The notes under the pieces: generated by a model
Database searches by the model: none
What the model was told of the DNA's origin: nothing
The model's input: the letters and a program-made list of their open reading frames with translations, nothing else
Translations under genes and position numbers: made by a program
DNA from: Mytilisepta virgata
Taxonomy: Eukaryota; Mollusca; Bivalvia; Mytilida; Mytilidae
Reading direction: 5' to 3'
Assembly (NCBI GenBank): GCA_028015205.1
Contig: CM051514.1
Coordinates: forward strand, 50,536,150 to 50,600,149
Length of the DNA: 64,000 bases
Shown: one piece after another, positions 25,401 through 35,746 of the stretch
How the letters are laid out: each line of letters begins with the position of its first letter
How positions within the stretch are numbered: position 1 is the stretch's first letter

Positions 25401-28400
25401 TAACTCTCACAATAATTATCTGCTAAGCGTTCAACTCAAACTTCATCTGTTACTCATCATTATAAGCTCACATACCAAAAATAAGATCAGTTGGTTAAAC
25501 GGTTTCTGAAAAAAGTCGGGAAAATTATTATTTTGGCAATAATTACTATTTACAAGGGCATTAACTCTAACAATAATTATCCAATCAGCATGAAACTCAA
25601 ACTTGATCTGTAACTCATGATTATAAGCTCACATACAAACTAGAGGCTCTCAAGAGCCTGTATCGCTCACCTGGATTTTAACTTTTCACCTTGAGCAGAC
25701 CTAACAATTTAAGTGTTGGAGTCAATTTGGCTGGTTTTTCTATAGGATTCTATGTTAAACTAATTTCAGCTGTGGCAGTCATCTTGGTTGACAGTCCAGG
25801 TCAACGGATACATTTCTAAAAGAGAACCATCTAAGGACCATTCCTGCTAAGTCTTGTTCCAACTGGCTAAGCGGTTTTAGACAAGAAGATTTTTAAATGA
25901 ATTTTCCTATAGGGTCCAATATTTAACAAAGTTTGGTGTGGCAGCCATCTTGGTTGACAATCCGGGTGATCAGACACATTTCTGAAAGAGGACCTCCTAA
26001 GGATGAATGCTGCCAAGTCTGGCTCCAATATGTCTGACAAGTGGTTTCAGACTAGAAAATTTTTTAATGAATTTTTCCATAGAGCCCTGTTAAACTAAGT
26101 TCGGGTGTGGCGGCCATCTTGGTTGACAGTCTGGGTCATCGCACAAAATTCTGAAAGAGGACCATCTAAGGACCATTGCTACCAAGTCTAATTCTAATTG
26201 GCTTAGTGGTTTCAGATGAGAAGATTTTTGAGTGAATTTCCAATAGGGTCCTATGTTAAACTAAGTTCTGCTGTGGCGGCCATCTTGGTTCACAAATTTC
26301 TGAAAAAGGACCTCCTAAGGACCAATGCTGCCAAGTCCTGCTCCAATATGTCAAGTGGTTTCAGACAAGAAGATTTTTCAATGAATTTTCCTATAGGGCC
26401 CTATGTTAAACTAAGTACGATTGTAGCGGCCATCTTGGTTGACAGTCCGGGTCATCGGACACACCTCTGTAAGAGGACCATCAAAGGACCATTGCTGCCA
26501 AGTCTGGTTCCAATTGGTCAAGTGGTTTCAGACAAGAAGATTTTTCAATGAATTTTTCCATAGGGCCCTATGTTAAAATAAGTTTGGCTGTGGCGGCCAT
26601 CTTGGTTAACAGTCTGGGTCATTGGACATATTTCTGAAAGAGAACCTCCTAAGAACCATTACTGCCAACTTTGGTTCCAACTGGCCTTGTAGTTTCATAT
26701 AAGAAGATTTTTGAAAGTCACCCCCTTTTTTATCTATTTTTAGTAACAGCAGCCATGTCGGTTGGAAGTCGGGGATGCCAGACATAATTTTGGAAGGGGG
26801 CCACCCAAGGACCATTCCACCAAAGTTAGGTCTCAATTGGCCCAGTGGTTTGAGAGGAAAAGATCTTTAAAAGAAAGTTTACGCTGGATGCCGTCTTTAA
26901 AGGGCAAAAACTCCTATAAGGGGTCAATCAATGATTTTGGTCATGTTGACTTATTTGTAGATCTTACTTTGTTGAACATTTTTGCTGTCTACAATTTGTT
27001 TTATCTATAATAACCCAACAAAGGGTGGACTGATTTGTCTGAAAATTTCATGACAGGTAGATCTTGACCTGATGAACATTTTTACCCCGTTAGTTTTGCT
27101 CTAATTGCTTTAGTTTTTGAGATATAAGCCACAAACTACAGTTTACCCCTATGTTCTATTTTTAGCCATGTCAGTCATGTTGGTTGGCAGGCGGGGTCAT
27201 CCGACATATTTTTTAAACTAGATACCCTAATGATGCTTGTGGCCAAGTTTGGTTCAATTTGGCCCAGTAGTTTTAGAGGAGAAGATTTTTGTAAAAGTTA
27301 ACAGACAACGACGACGGACGACGGATGCCAAGTGATGAGAAAAGCTCACTTGACGTTTCAGGTCAGGTGAGCTAAAAATAAGATCAGTCAGTTTCTGAAA
27401 AAAGTCTTGAAAACTGAAGTGTGACTGACGGACAGACTGATGGAGTGCAAACCTATAGGCCCCTTTGGCATTGCCAGTAGGGCACTAATAAACATACAGA
27501 TAATAAACTTTTAATTACAATTTAATATTTTTAACCATTTTTTTTTTTGTTTCTGTAAAATAGATTTACTGAAATACTTTGTGTTCTTACAAAACTAGTA
27601 AACTATTCAGGAATATTTTATTCACTGGTATGTTTTGTCTCTTTAAATTCCAACCTCATGAATGAGATGATTTGGTCTGGCTCAAAATTGGAAAAAATAC
27701 AAATTAACTTTCCATCTCACCTGACATCAGAATCCCAATTCTGGAGAAAAAAAAAATAAAAAAATGAAGTGATAATAAATGTCTAATGTTTCTGTTAATA
27801 AAATTGCATATAAGGTTATCATAAATGGTTATCCTAATTCTCATTAAAGTACTTCAATATATATATGATATATGGAATTTTTTATTTATACCTTGCAGTA
27901 TTTTGGTAGATATTCTAAAAATATTTGACAACTGCAAAATGTACTCAGCAGCAGCTTTTGTTAATCCAGAAAAGCTTTTAAACAAATTTAAATGTGTTAA
28001 AGTAGGTTATATTGTACAACCTGTTCAAAATTTAAAACACTTAATTGATCCTGAGTAAAATATACTTTACCTAGTCTATTTAAATAGAAATGTTACACAT
28101 GACAATGTTTTGAATCAATCTTTTCAGGAAAAACAAGTATCTATGTGTCCAATGGACACTACATGCCCCACCAATGAAGTAAGTATTTAGTAAATAGAAT
28201 TACATTTGTATATTGTTGACGTTGAAGTCCCTAACGATAGGGTAGATGAAATACTATCTCTCAGTACTTCATGAAAAACTAACTTCAACCTGAACCTTAA
28301 CCTTGATTTCTAATATTGAAATTCCATAAAGAAATTCAGAGTCGATGACCCATGACCTGTTTTGCATCAAAATGCTGCTGTTCATATCACAAGCAGCTAT

Positions 28401-31400
28401 CCATGTACAGAGTTTCATGATGATACCATAACTTCTTCATGAAAAACTACCTTAAACCTGAACCTTAACCTGGATTCTAATATTGAAATTCCGTAAAGAA
28501 ATTCAAAGTTGATGACCCATGACCTCAAGGTCACAGCATCTGTTTCGCATCAAAATGCTGCTGTTCATATCACAAGCTATCCATGTATGGTACAAAATTT
28601 CAGGAAGAAACCATAACTCCTTCATGAAAAACTACCCTAAACCTGGGGGGGGGGGGGGGGGATAATGAAAAGTAATTGTTCTGTAAAATTAAACATAATC
28701 AGTATAATCTTCACTGTACCAAAAATTCAACAAAATTTCTGATAGAACTTGCCTAAATTCTGTTAACTTCACCAGAATTTAATCAATTCTTTTAAATAAT
28801 AAATATGAAGTTTGACAGACAAATAAAAAAAATCTTTCAAGTCTTAATAATTCAAAAGTTATCTTACCTCATTCAAACATAGACTTGCTGATGTGTGTTT
28901 AACTGAAAAATAAATAGAATCCCACATAAATCAAAACATAAATATAAACATAATGTAGAAATGGATAAAGAAAATTAGATGTCCCATCATCACTTTTTGG
29001 AGCAGCCCAAAACTGGCCAGTACACCCACCTGCCAAAGATTGCAAGACTAATAATAAAATTCTATTGTTGCAGAATCTGGTTCAAATAATAATGGACAAA
29101 GAATACCATATCAAAGTAAAGGCAGTATGGATAGTTCATATGGGAAATTGTGATAAATCTTTTAAACATTTTTTAAATTCATCCCCCCTTTTTTCCTATT
29201 TTTTGTTACAGAAGCCAACATTGGTTGGAAGTCGGAGATGCAGGACATAATTTTGGAAGGGGGCCACCGAAGGACCATTCCACCAAAGTTTGGTCCAATT
29301 TGGCCTGGTGGTTTCAGAGGAGAAGATCTTTAAAGAAAAATTTACAATGACAACAGATGACAGACCCAAAGTAATGGCAATAGCTCTCATGGACCTTTGT
29401 TCCAGGTGAGCCAATAAAAAACACAAAAGCAAACCAAAGAGAATTACAACAAGAGAGCATAAAAACTAGAGAACTAACTCCCAAAAAATACTTGGAGAGA
29501 CATTAGGTTCTCCGGAAGGGTAAGCATATCTTGCTAACATTGACAGCATAAAAAAAAAAATTTGAACTGAAGGAACAATGTTTCTACCTGAAAATATGAA
29601 AGTTCTGGACCCAAGTCTGTCAATTTAATGTTAAATACACATCATTTAGAATTTTTCATATTCATGCCAATTTATATTAGCTTTAAGAATTGGCATTAGG
29701 TACATGTACATAAACAGAAGAAAATAGAGATATAGTGATGTTGGTTATAACAATCCTTATAATCTGAAAATTGCAGGAAAAACTTTTGTACTAAAGCCTT
29801 CAACACTCAACTGACCCTCTTTCAATTTAACTTTCATTACTCTCTCTCGTTTCCACTACATCTACGCCTCTTATATTTATGATGGAACATGTTATAAATT
29901 CTAGAATTTTCCTGTTTCAATGTATTTAACCTAACCTATCAATGACATGCTTTAAAAACAATCTACACATGTAGTAAACTCATGAAGGGGAAGATAAATT
30001 TTGTTTATTTTTGGTTCATGCTTATCTTAAATGGAAAGTGGTCAGTAGAAAGAGTTTTTCTGCATATTTACACTCTTGGAGAAGTTTACAACCTAACTAG
30101 AGGCTCAGTGGGCTGAGCCTGTATCGCTCACCTGACAAAATGCTTCTACAAACTTCCATTAATTCTTTGGTTGAATTTGCTTCAAAAGTTTCAGAGCAGA
30201 TGATCAAAATATATTTTTCTCATAGGGTCCAAAGTTAAAAGTATTTCCCCTCTGTTTTTCTCAGATTTGAACATAATGAGCCAACTTTGTAAAGGACCTT
30301 CCATACATCATTCCAGTACAGTCTTATTCAATTTGCTATTATAGTTTTAGAGGAGATGATCAAAATATGTTTTTTCTATAGGCATGTATGTTAAACTATG
30401 TTCCTGCTGTCTGCCATGATGTTTATCGCATTAGAACAAATCGAGCAATCCCTCTAAAGGACCTTCCATACATCATTCCAGAACAGTTAAGTTAAATTTG
30501 CTAAAGTAGTTTCAGAGGAGATGAACTTTAACATGTTTTCCCATAGGGTCCAATGTTAAACTATGTCCTGTGCTGGTAGCCATGTTTTATGGCGGATCGG
30601 AAAAATTTCAGCAATCTTAGTAAAGGACCTTCCATACATCATTCCTGTAAAGTTTGGTTAAATTTTCTCAAGTAGTTTCAGAGGAGATGAACTTTAACAT
30701 GTTTTCCCATAGGGTCCAATGTTAAACTATGTCCTGCTCTGGCAGCCATGTTTTTTGGCGGATCGAAAAAATTTCAGCAATCTTAGTAAAGGACCTTCCA
30801 TACATCATTCCTGTAAAGTTTGGTTAAATTTGCTCAAGTAGTTTCAGAGGAGATGAACTTTAACATGTTTCCCATAGGGTCCAACATTAAACTATATCCT
30901 GCTCTGGCAGCCATGTTTTACAGCGGATCGGAAAAATTTCGGCAATCTTAGTAAAGGACCTTCCATACATCATTCCTGTAAAGTTTGGTTAAATTTGCTC
31001 AAGTAGTTTCAGAGGAGATGAACTTTAACATGTTTTCCCATAGGGTCCAACGTTAAACTATACTGAACCACAAAAGAAACGTCGCTTTTTCAAAATGTTA
31101 GCAAAATTCAAAATAAATATTAATTAATGATTTTTATATAATCAGTATTACGATTACATCACCAGGTATGATTAAATTATCTGTGAATTAAATTTTCGGT
31201 TGAATAATTTTCAGTTGATATCGTAGAGCGACCGTACCTAAAACCGCTTGTGGGACACACTTGGCGGTAATTTTTCTTAAATCTTAAATGTTCGTGAAAT
31301 TCATGCTCCTTTATGGGTATAAAAGGCCGGAGAAAATTAAAGAGTGTTAGTATCAGTGTTGACACAGAAGCTATGCCACGTCTGACTCCACAACAGAGAG

Positions 31401-34306
31401 AACAGGCCATTGGTCGATTGGATGCTGGGCAATCTGCCAGAGTTATTGCCAACGACTTCAACTGTGCTGTTCGAACAATTGAACGTCTACGGACACAGTA
31501 CAATGCAACAAACAGTACAAATGACCGTCCACAGAGTGGTAGACCCCAAGTCACTACCCCTAGACAGAATAGAGGCATTGTTCGTCACCATTTGATGAAT
31601 CGGTTAACCCCAGCTGCCGAAACTGCCAGAAACACTGTTGGAACACATGGACGACCCATAAGTGATGATACGGTGCGTCGGCGATTAGCTGCTAGAAACA
31701 TGAGATGTCGCCGTCCAGCAAGAGGACCTATTCTTACTCCTCGACACCGTTAAGCTCGTCTTCAGTGGGCCACTCAGCGACAGAATTGGCGAAATCGATA
31801 ATGGCGTAACATCATCTTTTCTGACGAAAGCCGTTACTGCATTTCAACAGCCGATGGCAGAACCAGAGTGTGGAGAAGACGCGGGGAACGTTACGAAGAC
31901 AGCTGCATTCTGGAAACAGACGCGTGGGGAGGACCTAGCATCATGGTATGGGGTGGAATCGGCCTTAACGTTAAACTTGGTCCAGTCATCTTTCAGAACC
32001 TTGGCCCAGGCAGAGGAAATGGCGTAACAGCTGCCCGTTACATCGACCAAGTCTTGACACCCCATGTTCAGCCCCATTTCGCACGTCATCAAAACAAGAC
32101 TTTCCAACAGGACAATGCACGTGCGCATACCGCAAGAGCCACAAGAGACTTCCTACAGCAGAATAACATTAATGTTATGGATTGGCCGGCTTTGAGTCCA
32201 GATTTAAACCCTATTGAACATTTATGGGACGAAGTTCAAAGACGGTTGAATAATGAGCAGCCAAGTCCGACAACTGCAGCTGAACTTTCACAAGCGTTTC
32301 AGAGAGTATGGCACGTATTCCGATGGCGGTTATTAATCGGCTCATCAACTCCATGTACCGAAGATGTGCCGCAGTAATTGGTGCCGGTGGAGGACATACA
32401 CGTTATTAACGGACGTGGGAGCACAGCATTGAAAACATGTGACGTTGCGACAATTGTGACGTTTTTGTGAACATTGTAACCAAAAGACTGTAAATCATTC
32501 ATTAAATTTTGTAAAAATTAATTTAAAATATATAAATGTCACTTTGAAATAAATGTATGTGAACATGTCATTTTGTGCGACGTTTCTTTTGCGGTTCAGT
32601 GTATATCCTGCTCTGGCAGCCATGTTTTACAGCGGATCGGAAAAATTTCGACAATCGTAGTAAAGGACCTTTCATACCTCATTCCTGTAAAGTTTGGTTA
32701 AATTTGCTCAAGTAGTTTCTGAGGAGATAAACTTTAACATGTTTTCCCATTGTGTCCAATGTTAAACTATGTCCTGCTCTGGCAGCCATGTTTTTTGGCG
32801 GATCGGAAAAATTTCGGCAATGTTAGTAAAGGAGCTTCAATACATCATTCCTGTAAATTTTGGTAAAATTTGCTCAATTAGTTTCAGAGGAGATGAACTT
32901 TAACATGTTTTCCCATAGAGTCCAATGTTAAACTATGTCCTGCTCTGGCAGCCATGTTTTTTGGCGGATCGGAAAAATTTCGGCAATCTTAGTAAAGGAC
33001 CTTCCATACATCATTCCTGTAAAGTTTGGTTAGATTTGCTCAAGTAGTTTCAGAGGAGATGATCTTGGCCAGGTGAGCTAAAAACCTAAGTAAAAGTCAT
33101 ACAGCAAATTTGGCAATTCTCAATTCATAAAGGGGCATTTAACACAAGAACAATGTAAGTAAAGTCACTCAACTTGATCAGTGTTTGGTGGTAATAAGCA
33201 ATGTGTATAAGTTTCATAACATTTGGTTGAGGCAAAGTAAAGTTAGAGTGCGGAAATGGCAAATTCAGCAATTTTCCCATTCATAAAAGGGCATAACTCC
33301 AGAACTGTGAATGTGACCCTACCAAAATTCAAATTTGGTCTGTCTTGGTGGTAATAAGCATTGTGTATAAGTTTCATAAAATTTGGTTGAGGCAAAGTAA
33401 ACTTAGAGTGCGGAAACAGCAAATTTGGCAATTTTTCAACTTATAAAGGGACATAACTCAAGGACAGTAAAAGTGGAACCATCCAAATTTTAACTTGATC
33501 TATGTTTGATGGTAATAAGCATTGTATATAATTTTCATAACATTTGGTTGAGGCAAAGTAAAGTTTAAAGAGTGCAGAATGAAAAATTCAGCAATTTTTC
33601 CCTTTAAAAAAGGGCATAACCCCAGACAAGGACGTATATTAGATGTTAGTTATACGTCCTTGCCCCAGAACAGTGAATGTGACCACACCCAAATTCAAAC
33701 TGGATCTGTGTTTTGTGGTAATAAGCATTGTGTATAAATTTCATAACATTTAACTGAGGCAAACTAAAGTTAGAGAACGGAAACCAATTTCGGGACGTAC
33801 ATACATACGGAGAGACAGACGGACAAGGATAAACCTTAATGCACCCTAGAGGCGGGGGCATTAAAATGTCAAAAAAAATTACAAGGTATAGGTGCCAAAA
33901 ATAGGGTAGGTTTGGAAACAAGAACAAAACATTTTTTTTGCCTTATTTAGTCAACAGAATCATTGTAATCATTTATAATTATTGTAATTGTATTTGATTT
34001 GCCCTGCCTTACTAGGGCGTCTTTAATAGACAATTAAATAAATTCTTTTTTATTCTATTTTTTTTCTGGAAATGAAAAAACAAACTTATAGTTCAGAGAT
34101 TTGGACATAAATGTTATAAAATTACTATGGACATTAGCCAATCCTATTTTAATAAAATTACTATGGACATTAGCCAATCCTATTTTAATCTGTCCTATCT
34201 CTGGTACTAATTTAAGGAATTCATCTGTTATAAGGTGACAGCCTCTTCTTTTTGCAGGAATAGATATTTCTCTCTGAAGCCAGACACAGCCTTCTGCTGT
34301 TGTCAT
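19449..34306 (-). CDS. YjbQ/UPF0047 family protein, complete seven-exon gene (148 aa)
   Basis: Minus-strand exons: 34306-34162, 28902-28868, 27740-27721, 24857-24818, 22117-22076, 20807-20690, 19495-19449. Every junction has GT and AG, and every phase agrees. The 447 bases give 148 residues plus TAA, close to bacterial YjbQ (about 138). Motifs in order: [20 protein letters not shown] (exon 1), HTSASL and NENWDSDVR (exons 2-3), [50 protein letters not shown], and a final [14 protein letters not shown]. These match the family's conserved His-containing HTSASL site and GTWQGI signature. YjbQ proteins have been reported to have thiamine-phosphate-synthase activity; the role in animals is unsettled. 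No signal peptide, so probably cytosolic. Exon 3 is only 20 bases. A 42-base tandem duplication repeats the exon 1 donor (34162 and about 34120); the first was chosen because it joins exon 2 in frame. Introns hold a minisatellite, two long repeats and a Tc1 element. A second last exon lies at 6248. Confidence 0.9.
19860..20640. other. Intron sequence of the YjbQ-family gene, no recognised elements
   Basis: Lies between exons 6 and 7. Homopolymer-rich and AT-rich, with no supported open frame. Confidence 0.35.
21590..21755. repeat. Two-copy tandem duplication, about 78-base unit
   Basis: Reads AAGTCACATTGTCTGGTGGAAATTTTGTGT...CTGATAACAGA...GCCTGCCAGACTGCCTGACACT, then nearly the same again. 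It lies in a YjbQ intron. Confidence 0.75.
22385..22695 (-). repeat. tRNA-headed SINE family 2, copy 2
   Basis: The reverse complement carries the same head (GGTCTCGTTGTAGCATGCTCACC) and body as 16724-17050, ending GTGGCTGCCACTGAACGTTAAACAACATTTCATTC. The two copies are in opposite orientation, about 5.5 kb apart. Confidence 0.65.
23427..24455. repeat. 70-base minisatellite, about 14.6 copies
   Basis: The unit contains CTCATCAGTGACTTGCTGTATGG, AGGTGTGATTACAGCAGTG and ATTTCCTATATTGAGGTGTCC. Copies differ by very few substitutions (ACTTGC/ACATGC, TTGAGG/TTGATG), so the array is young or well homogenised. It lies in intron 4 of the YjbQ-family gene (exon 4 ends at 24818, exon 5 begins at 22117). 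The last unit is cut short before CAGTGCAGCTTTC. Confidence 0.95.
25080..25639. repeat. Tandem repeat, about 170-base units, interrupted by the element at 25640-27373
   Basis: Units share AACTCTAACAATAATTATCTGATCAGCGTGAAA, ACTTGATCTGTAGCTCATCATTATAAGCTCACATACC and AAAGTC.GAAAA.TATTATTTTGGCAATAATTCC. The array resumes after the element with AATAAGATCAGTCAGTTTCTGAAAAAAGTC and ends at 27480 with a TGACGGACAGACTGATGG...GGCCCCTTTGGC tail. Confidence 0.8.
25640..27373. mobile_element. Helentron-like tandem-core repeat, copy 2 (complete)
   Basis: The left end is CTAGAGGCTCTCAAGAGCCT, a perfect 7-base-stem hairpin (AGGCTCT/AGAGCCT), followed by GTATCGCTCACCTG. The right end is CAGGTGAGCT, so GCTCACCTG is inverted near both ends. 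The core is about five units of roughly 170 bases. The adjacent tandem array gives an empty site: uninterrupted units read CACATACCAAAAATAAGATC, and here the break falls in the A run. On the minus strand this places a hairpin followed by CTAG at the 3' end and insertion into T's with no clear target duplication, as known for Helentron-type elements. It carries no Rep/helicase gene, so it is non-autonomous. Confidence 0.7.
27899..28178 (+). CDS. Two possible exons of an unidentified plus-strand gene
   Basis: Exon a (27899-28001) lies between CCTTGCAG and AAA|GTAGGT, reading [19 protein letters not shown] and [13 protein letters not shown]. Exon b (28128-28178) lies between TCTTTTCAG and GAA|GTAAGTA, reading [17 protein letters not shown]. 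Both splice phases agree (phase 0 between them). They lie in intron 2 of the YjbQ-family gene on the opposite strand. No family is recognised and no further exon was found, so chance splice-like matches in AT-rich DNA cannot be excluded. The second exon's three frames are all partly open, which weakens the case. Confidence 0.3.
28205..28661. repeat. Tandem duplication, about 190-base unit, ending in a G17 run
   Basis: Two full units and a partial third share TCATGAAAAACTA.CTTCAACCTGAACCTTAACC, TGAAATTCC.TAAAGAAATTC and AAAATGCTGCTGTTCATATCACAAG. A run of 17 G at 28645-28661 closes the block. Confidence 0.7.
29190..29415. mobile_element. Right-end fragment of the Helentron-like family
   Basis: Matches the tail of the longer copies (CAGAAGCCAACATTGGTTGGAAGTCGG, AATTTTGGAAGGGGGCCACC, AAGGACCATTCCACCAAAGTTTGGTCC, GAGGAGAAGATCTTTAAAG) and ends CCAGGTGAGCCAATAAAAA. 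The left hairpin end is missing. Confidence 0.65.
31061..32601 (+). mobile_element. Tc1-like DNA transposon, complete ends, decayed
   Basis: The terminal inverted repeats CTGAACCACAAAAGAAACGT and ACGTTTCTTTTGCGGTTCAG extend for at least 23 bases with one mismatch (CGC continues the arm). A TA sits on each side (31059-31060 and 32602-32603). Neighbouring repeat units give the empty site TTAAACTATATCC, which is exactly recovered by removing the element and one TA. At 1541 bases, the length is normal for Tc1-type elements, and the transposase frame fills the middle. Confidence 0.93.
31372..32400 (+). pseudogene. Tc1-type transposase, inactivated
   Basis: Starts at ATG 31372 ([16 protein letters not shown]), with a helix-turn-helix region ([18 protein letters not shown]), then RPQSGRP and a second DNA-binding part. 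The catalytic part shows [17 protein letters not shown] and [13 protein letters not shown], the D, D and E of a DD34E-type transposase. Translation is broken by two in-frame TAA codons (31751-31753 and 31799-31801), each one base from CAA, and by a one-base loss near 32313, after which the expected C-terminus ([12 protein letters not shown]) lies in another frame up to about 32400. The copy therefore cannot make active protein. The many open frames across it reflect recent decay. Confidence 0.9.
33090..33860. repeat. Tandem repeat, about 165-base units, 4-5 copies
   Basis: Units share AAATTTGGCAATTTTTC, TTATAAAGGGACATAACTC, GGTGGTAATAAGCATTGTGTATAAGTTTCATAA and ATTTGGTTGAGGCAAAGTAAAGTTAGAGTGCGGAAA. 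The array closes with GGGACGTACATACATACGGAGAGACAGACGG and CTAGAGGCGGGGGCATTAA. Confidence 0.8.
33627..33662. mobile_element. 36-base palindromic insertion with 7-base target duplication
   Basis: Twelve-base arms CAAGGACGTATA and TATACGTCCTTG are perfect inverted repeats around a 12-base centre. CCCCAGA flanks it directly on both sides (33620-33626 and 33663-33669). Sister repeat units (CATAACTCCAGAACTGTGAATG) show the uninterrupted site. It is too small to encode anything and looks like an extremely reduced MITE or the joined ends of a transposon. Confidence 0.85.
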
Positions 34307-34324
34307 TTTGGTTTATAGTTAGAT

Positions 34325-35155
34325 CGTTAATTGATATTAGATAAACGCTTTATGTAAAGTGACAATTAGATAAAAACACAAAGATGACTTTTAGTACGAT
34401 CAAAATTCCAAAGTCAGAAAATAGACGGTACAATATGCGCTTTCCGAAGTTAATTTTTTCCCGTTTTTGTCGAGCCTTCGACTTTTGTCGTCGGCGTCAA
34501 CATTTACATTCACTCTGTGGTTGAAGTTTTTTTTAAACATTAATAACTTTCTTAAGGATGTTCGCTGCTCATGTTTTTGAATTTTTGTCAGATGTTCAGA
34601 ATCATCTGGTTTTATCAATTTGAATGCCATAAATTATTTTTCCCGGTAAGACCCATTTTTCTTTTCATAAATATTTTGCATGCAGAATAATAATCCAAAA
34701 TCTTATAAAATCCTTGTTATTATTTAATGGTTTTTGAGAAATAAAACTTGTCAATGATAAAGCTATGTAAAATCAAGAGAGCATATTTTTCCCGCCAAAT
34801 TTTCAATGGCTTATATTTCTTGAAAACAAGCACAAGGACCTATATTTTTTCCCGCTCCTTTAGTTCCTTTACTAATTCATTATCAATATTTACCAATGTT
34901 ATGAAAAGCTTGTATTTTGAAACTGAGCAGCGAACACCCTTAAAACCATCCTGGATTTTTACCAGATTGGACAGACAAAAGATAGTATTAAATTAAGAGG
35001 ATAATTTTGTAATAATTGTTTTCCCGTTTTTCCGTATTTTAATAATAAACAGACTTAGTTTTTCTCCCAATTAAGATGACATACAGTCTGCAGTTCAAGT
35101 TTTTAAAACATTAATTACTTTCTTAAACCATCATGAATTTTTACCAAAACTTGGA
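34325..35155. repeat. Decayed dispersed repeat upstream of the YjbQ-family start
   Basis: Recurring phrases (TTTTAAACATTAATAACTTTC, CTTAAACCATC.TGAATTTTTACC, ATTTTTCCCG) occur three to four times between 34440 and 35390. This is also the 5' flank of the YjbQ-family gene, whose ATG is at 34306. No TATA box was evident. Small open frames here are not credible genes. Confidence 0.45.
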
Positions 35156-35157
35156 CA

Positions 35158-35297
35158 GATAGAATAGAGAATGGAAACGGCGAATGTGTCAAAGCGACAT
35201 CAACCCGACAAAAGAGCAGAAAACAGCCCAAGGCCACCGATGGGTTTTCAACGTAGCGAGAAAATCCCACACCCAGGAGTGGGCTTCGGCTGGCCTG
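35158..35297 (-). repeat. Dispersed repeat 'D', 3'-end copy
   Basis: Reads AGAATAGAGAATGGAAACGGCGAATGTG and ends CACCCAGGAGTGGGCTTCGGCTGG. It is inserted in the decayed repeat above, whose phrase AAAACATTAATTACTTTCTTAAACC continues on the other side. Confidence 0.65.
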
Positions 35298-35693
35298 CAG
35301 TTAAAGTTTTAAAACATTAATTACTTTCTTAAACCATCCTACCAAACTTTGACAGAAGCTTCTTCATGATCAATAAATAAAATGTGGAGAAAAATTATGT
35401 ACATTCAACTATCAAACTGAATCAATAGACAACAGCGAAAGCAGGCCGAGACACTGGGTTCCGTGGAACCCTTACGAATTTTTTATTTAACTGACAAACA
35501 TGTTTTATGCGCTTTACTTTGAAAGAAAACTGTACAGTGAAGGAAAGTTTTATACTGCTTTATTTATCTTTTTGTCGAATTTAAAGTCACGTAAATAGAA
35601 ATACAAATATTGATGTACAAATTCTTTATTGGCACAAACTCATTAGTAATACATGGTCAAGGCCAAAGCCAACATAAAAAAAGAAAGAAAAAG

Positions 35694-35694
<1 letters not shown>

Positions 35695-35744
<50 letters not shown>
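35695..35744. repeat. (CA)n microsatellite, about 25 units
   Basis: An uninterrupted CA run. It produces a spurious His-Thr repeat in one reading frame. Confidence 0.95.

Positions 35745-35746
<2 letters not shown>

Larger units (their letters stand above)
30097..33079. mobile_element. Helentron-like tandem-core repeat, copy 3 (with nested Tc1 element)
   Basis: The left end is CTAGAGGCTCAGTGGGCTGAG followed by CCTGTATCGCTCACCTG. Its hairpin arms (AGGCTCAG/CTGAGCCT) differ from those of copies 2 and 4 but still pair. The right end is CCAGGTGAGCT. The core has about nine units of roughly 166 bases (TGCTCTGGCAGCCATGTTTT, GGCGGATCGGAAAAATTTC, AAAGGACCTTCCATACATCA), very alike in the middle. A Tc1-like transposon at 31061-32601 splits one unit. 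The flanks share AACCTAA (left TTTACAACCTAA, right AAAAACCTAAG), which could be a target duplication or chance. Confidence 0.7.

Noticed and set aside
31177..31578. 133-codon open frame on the minus strand
   Set aside because: It is antisense to the Tc1 transposase and has no family features.
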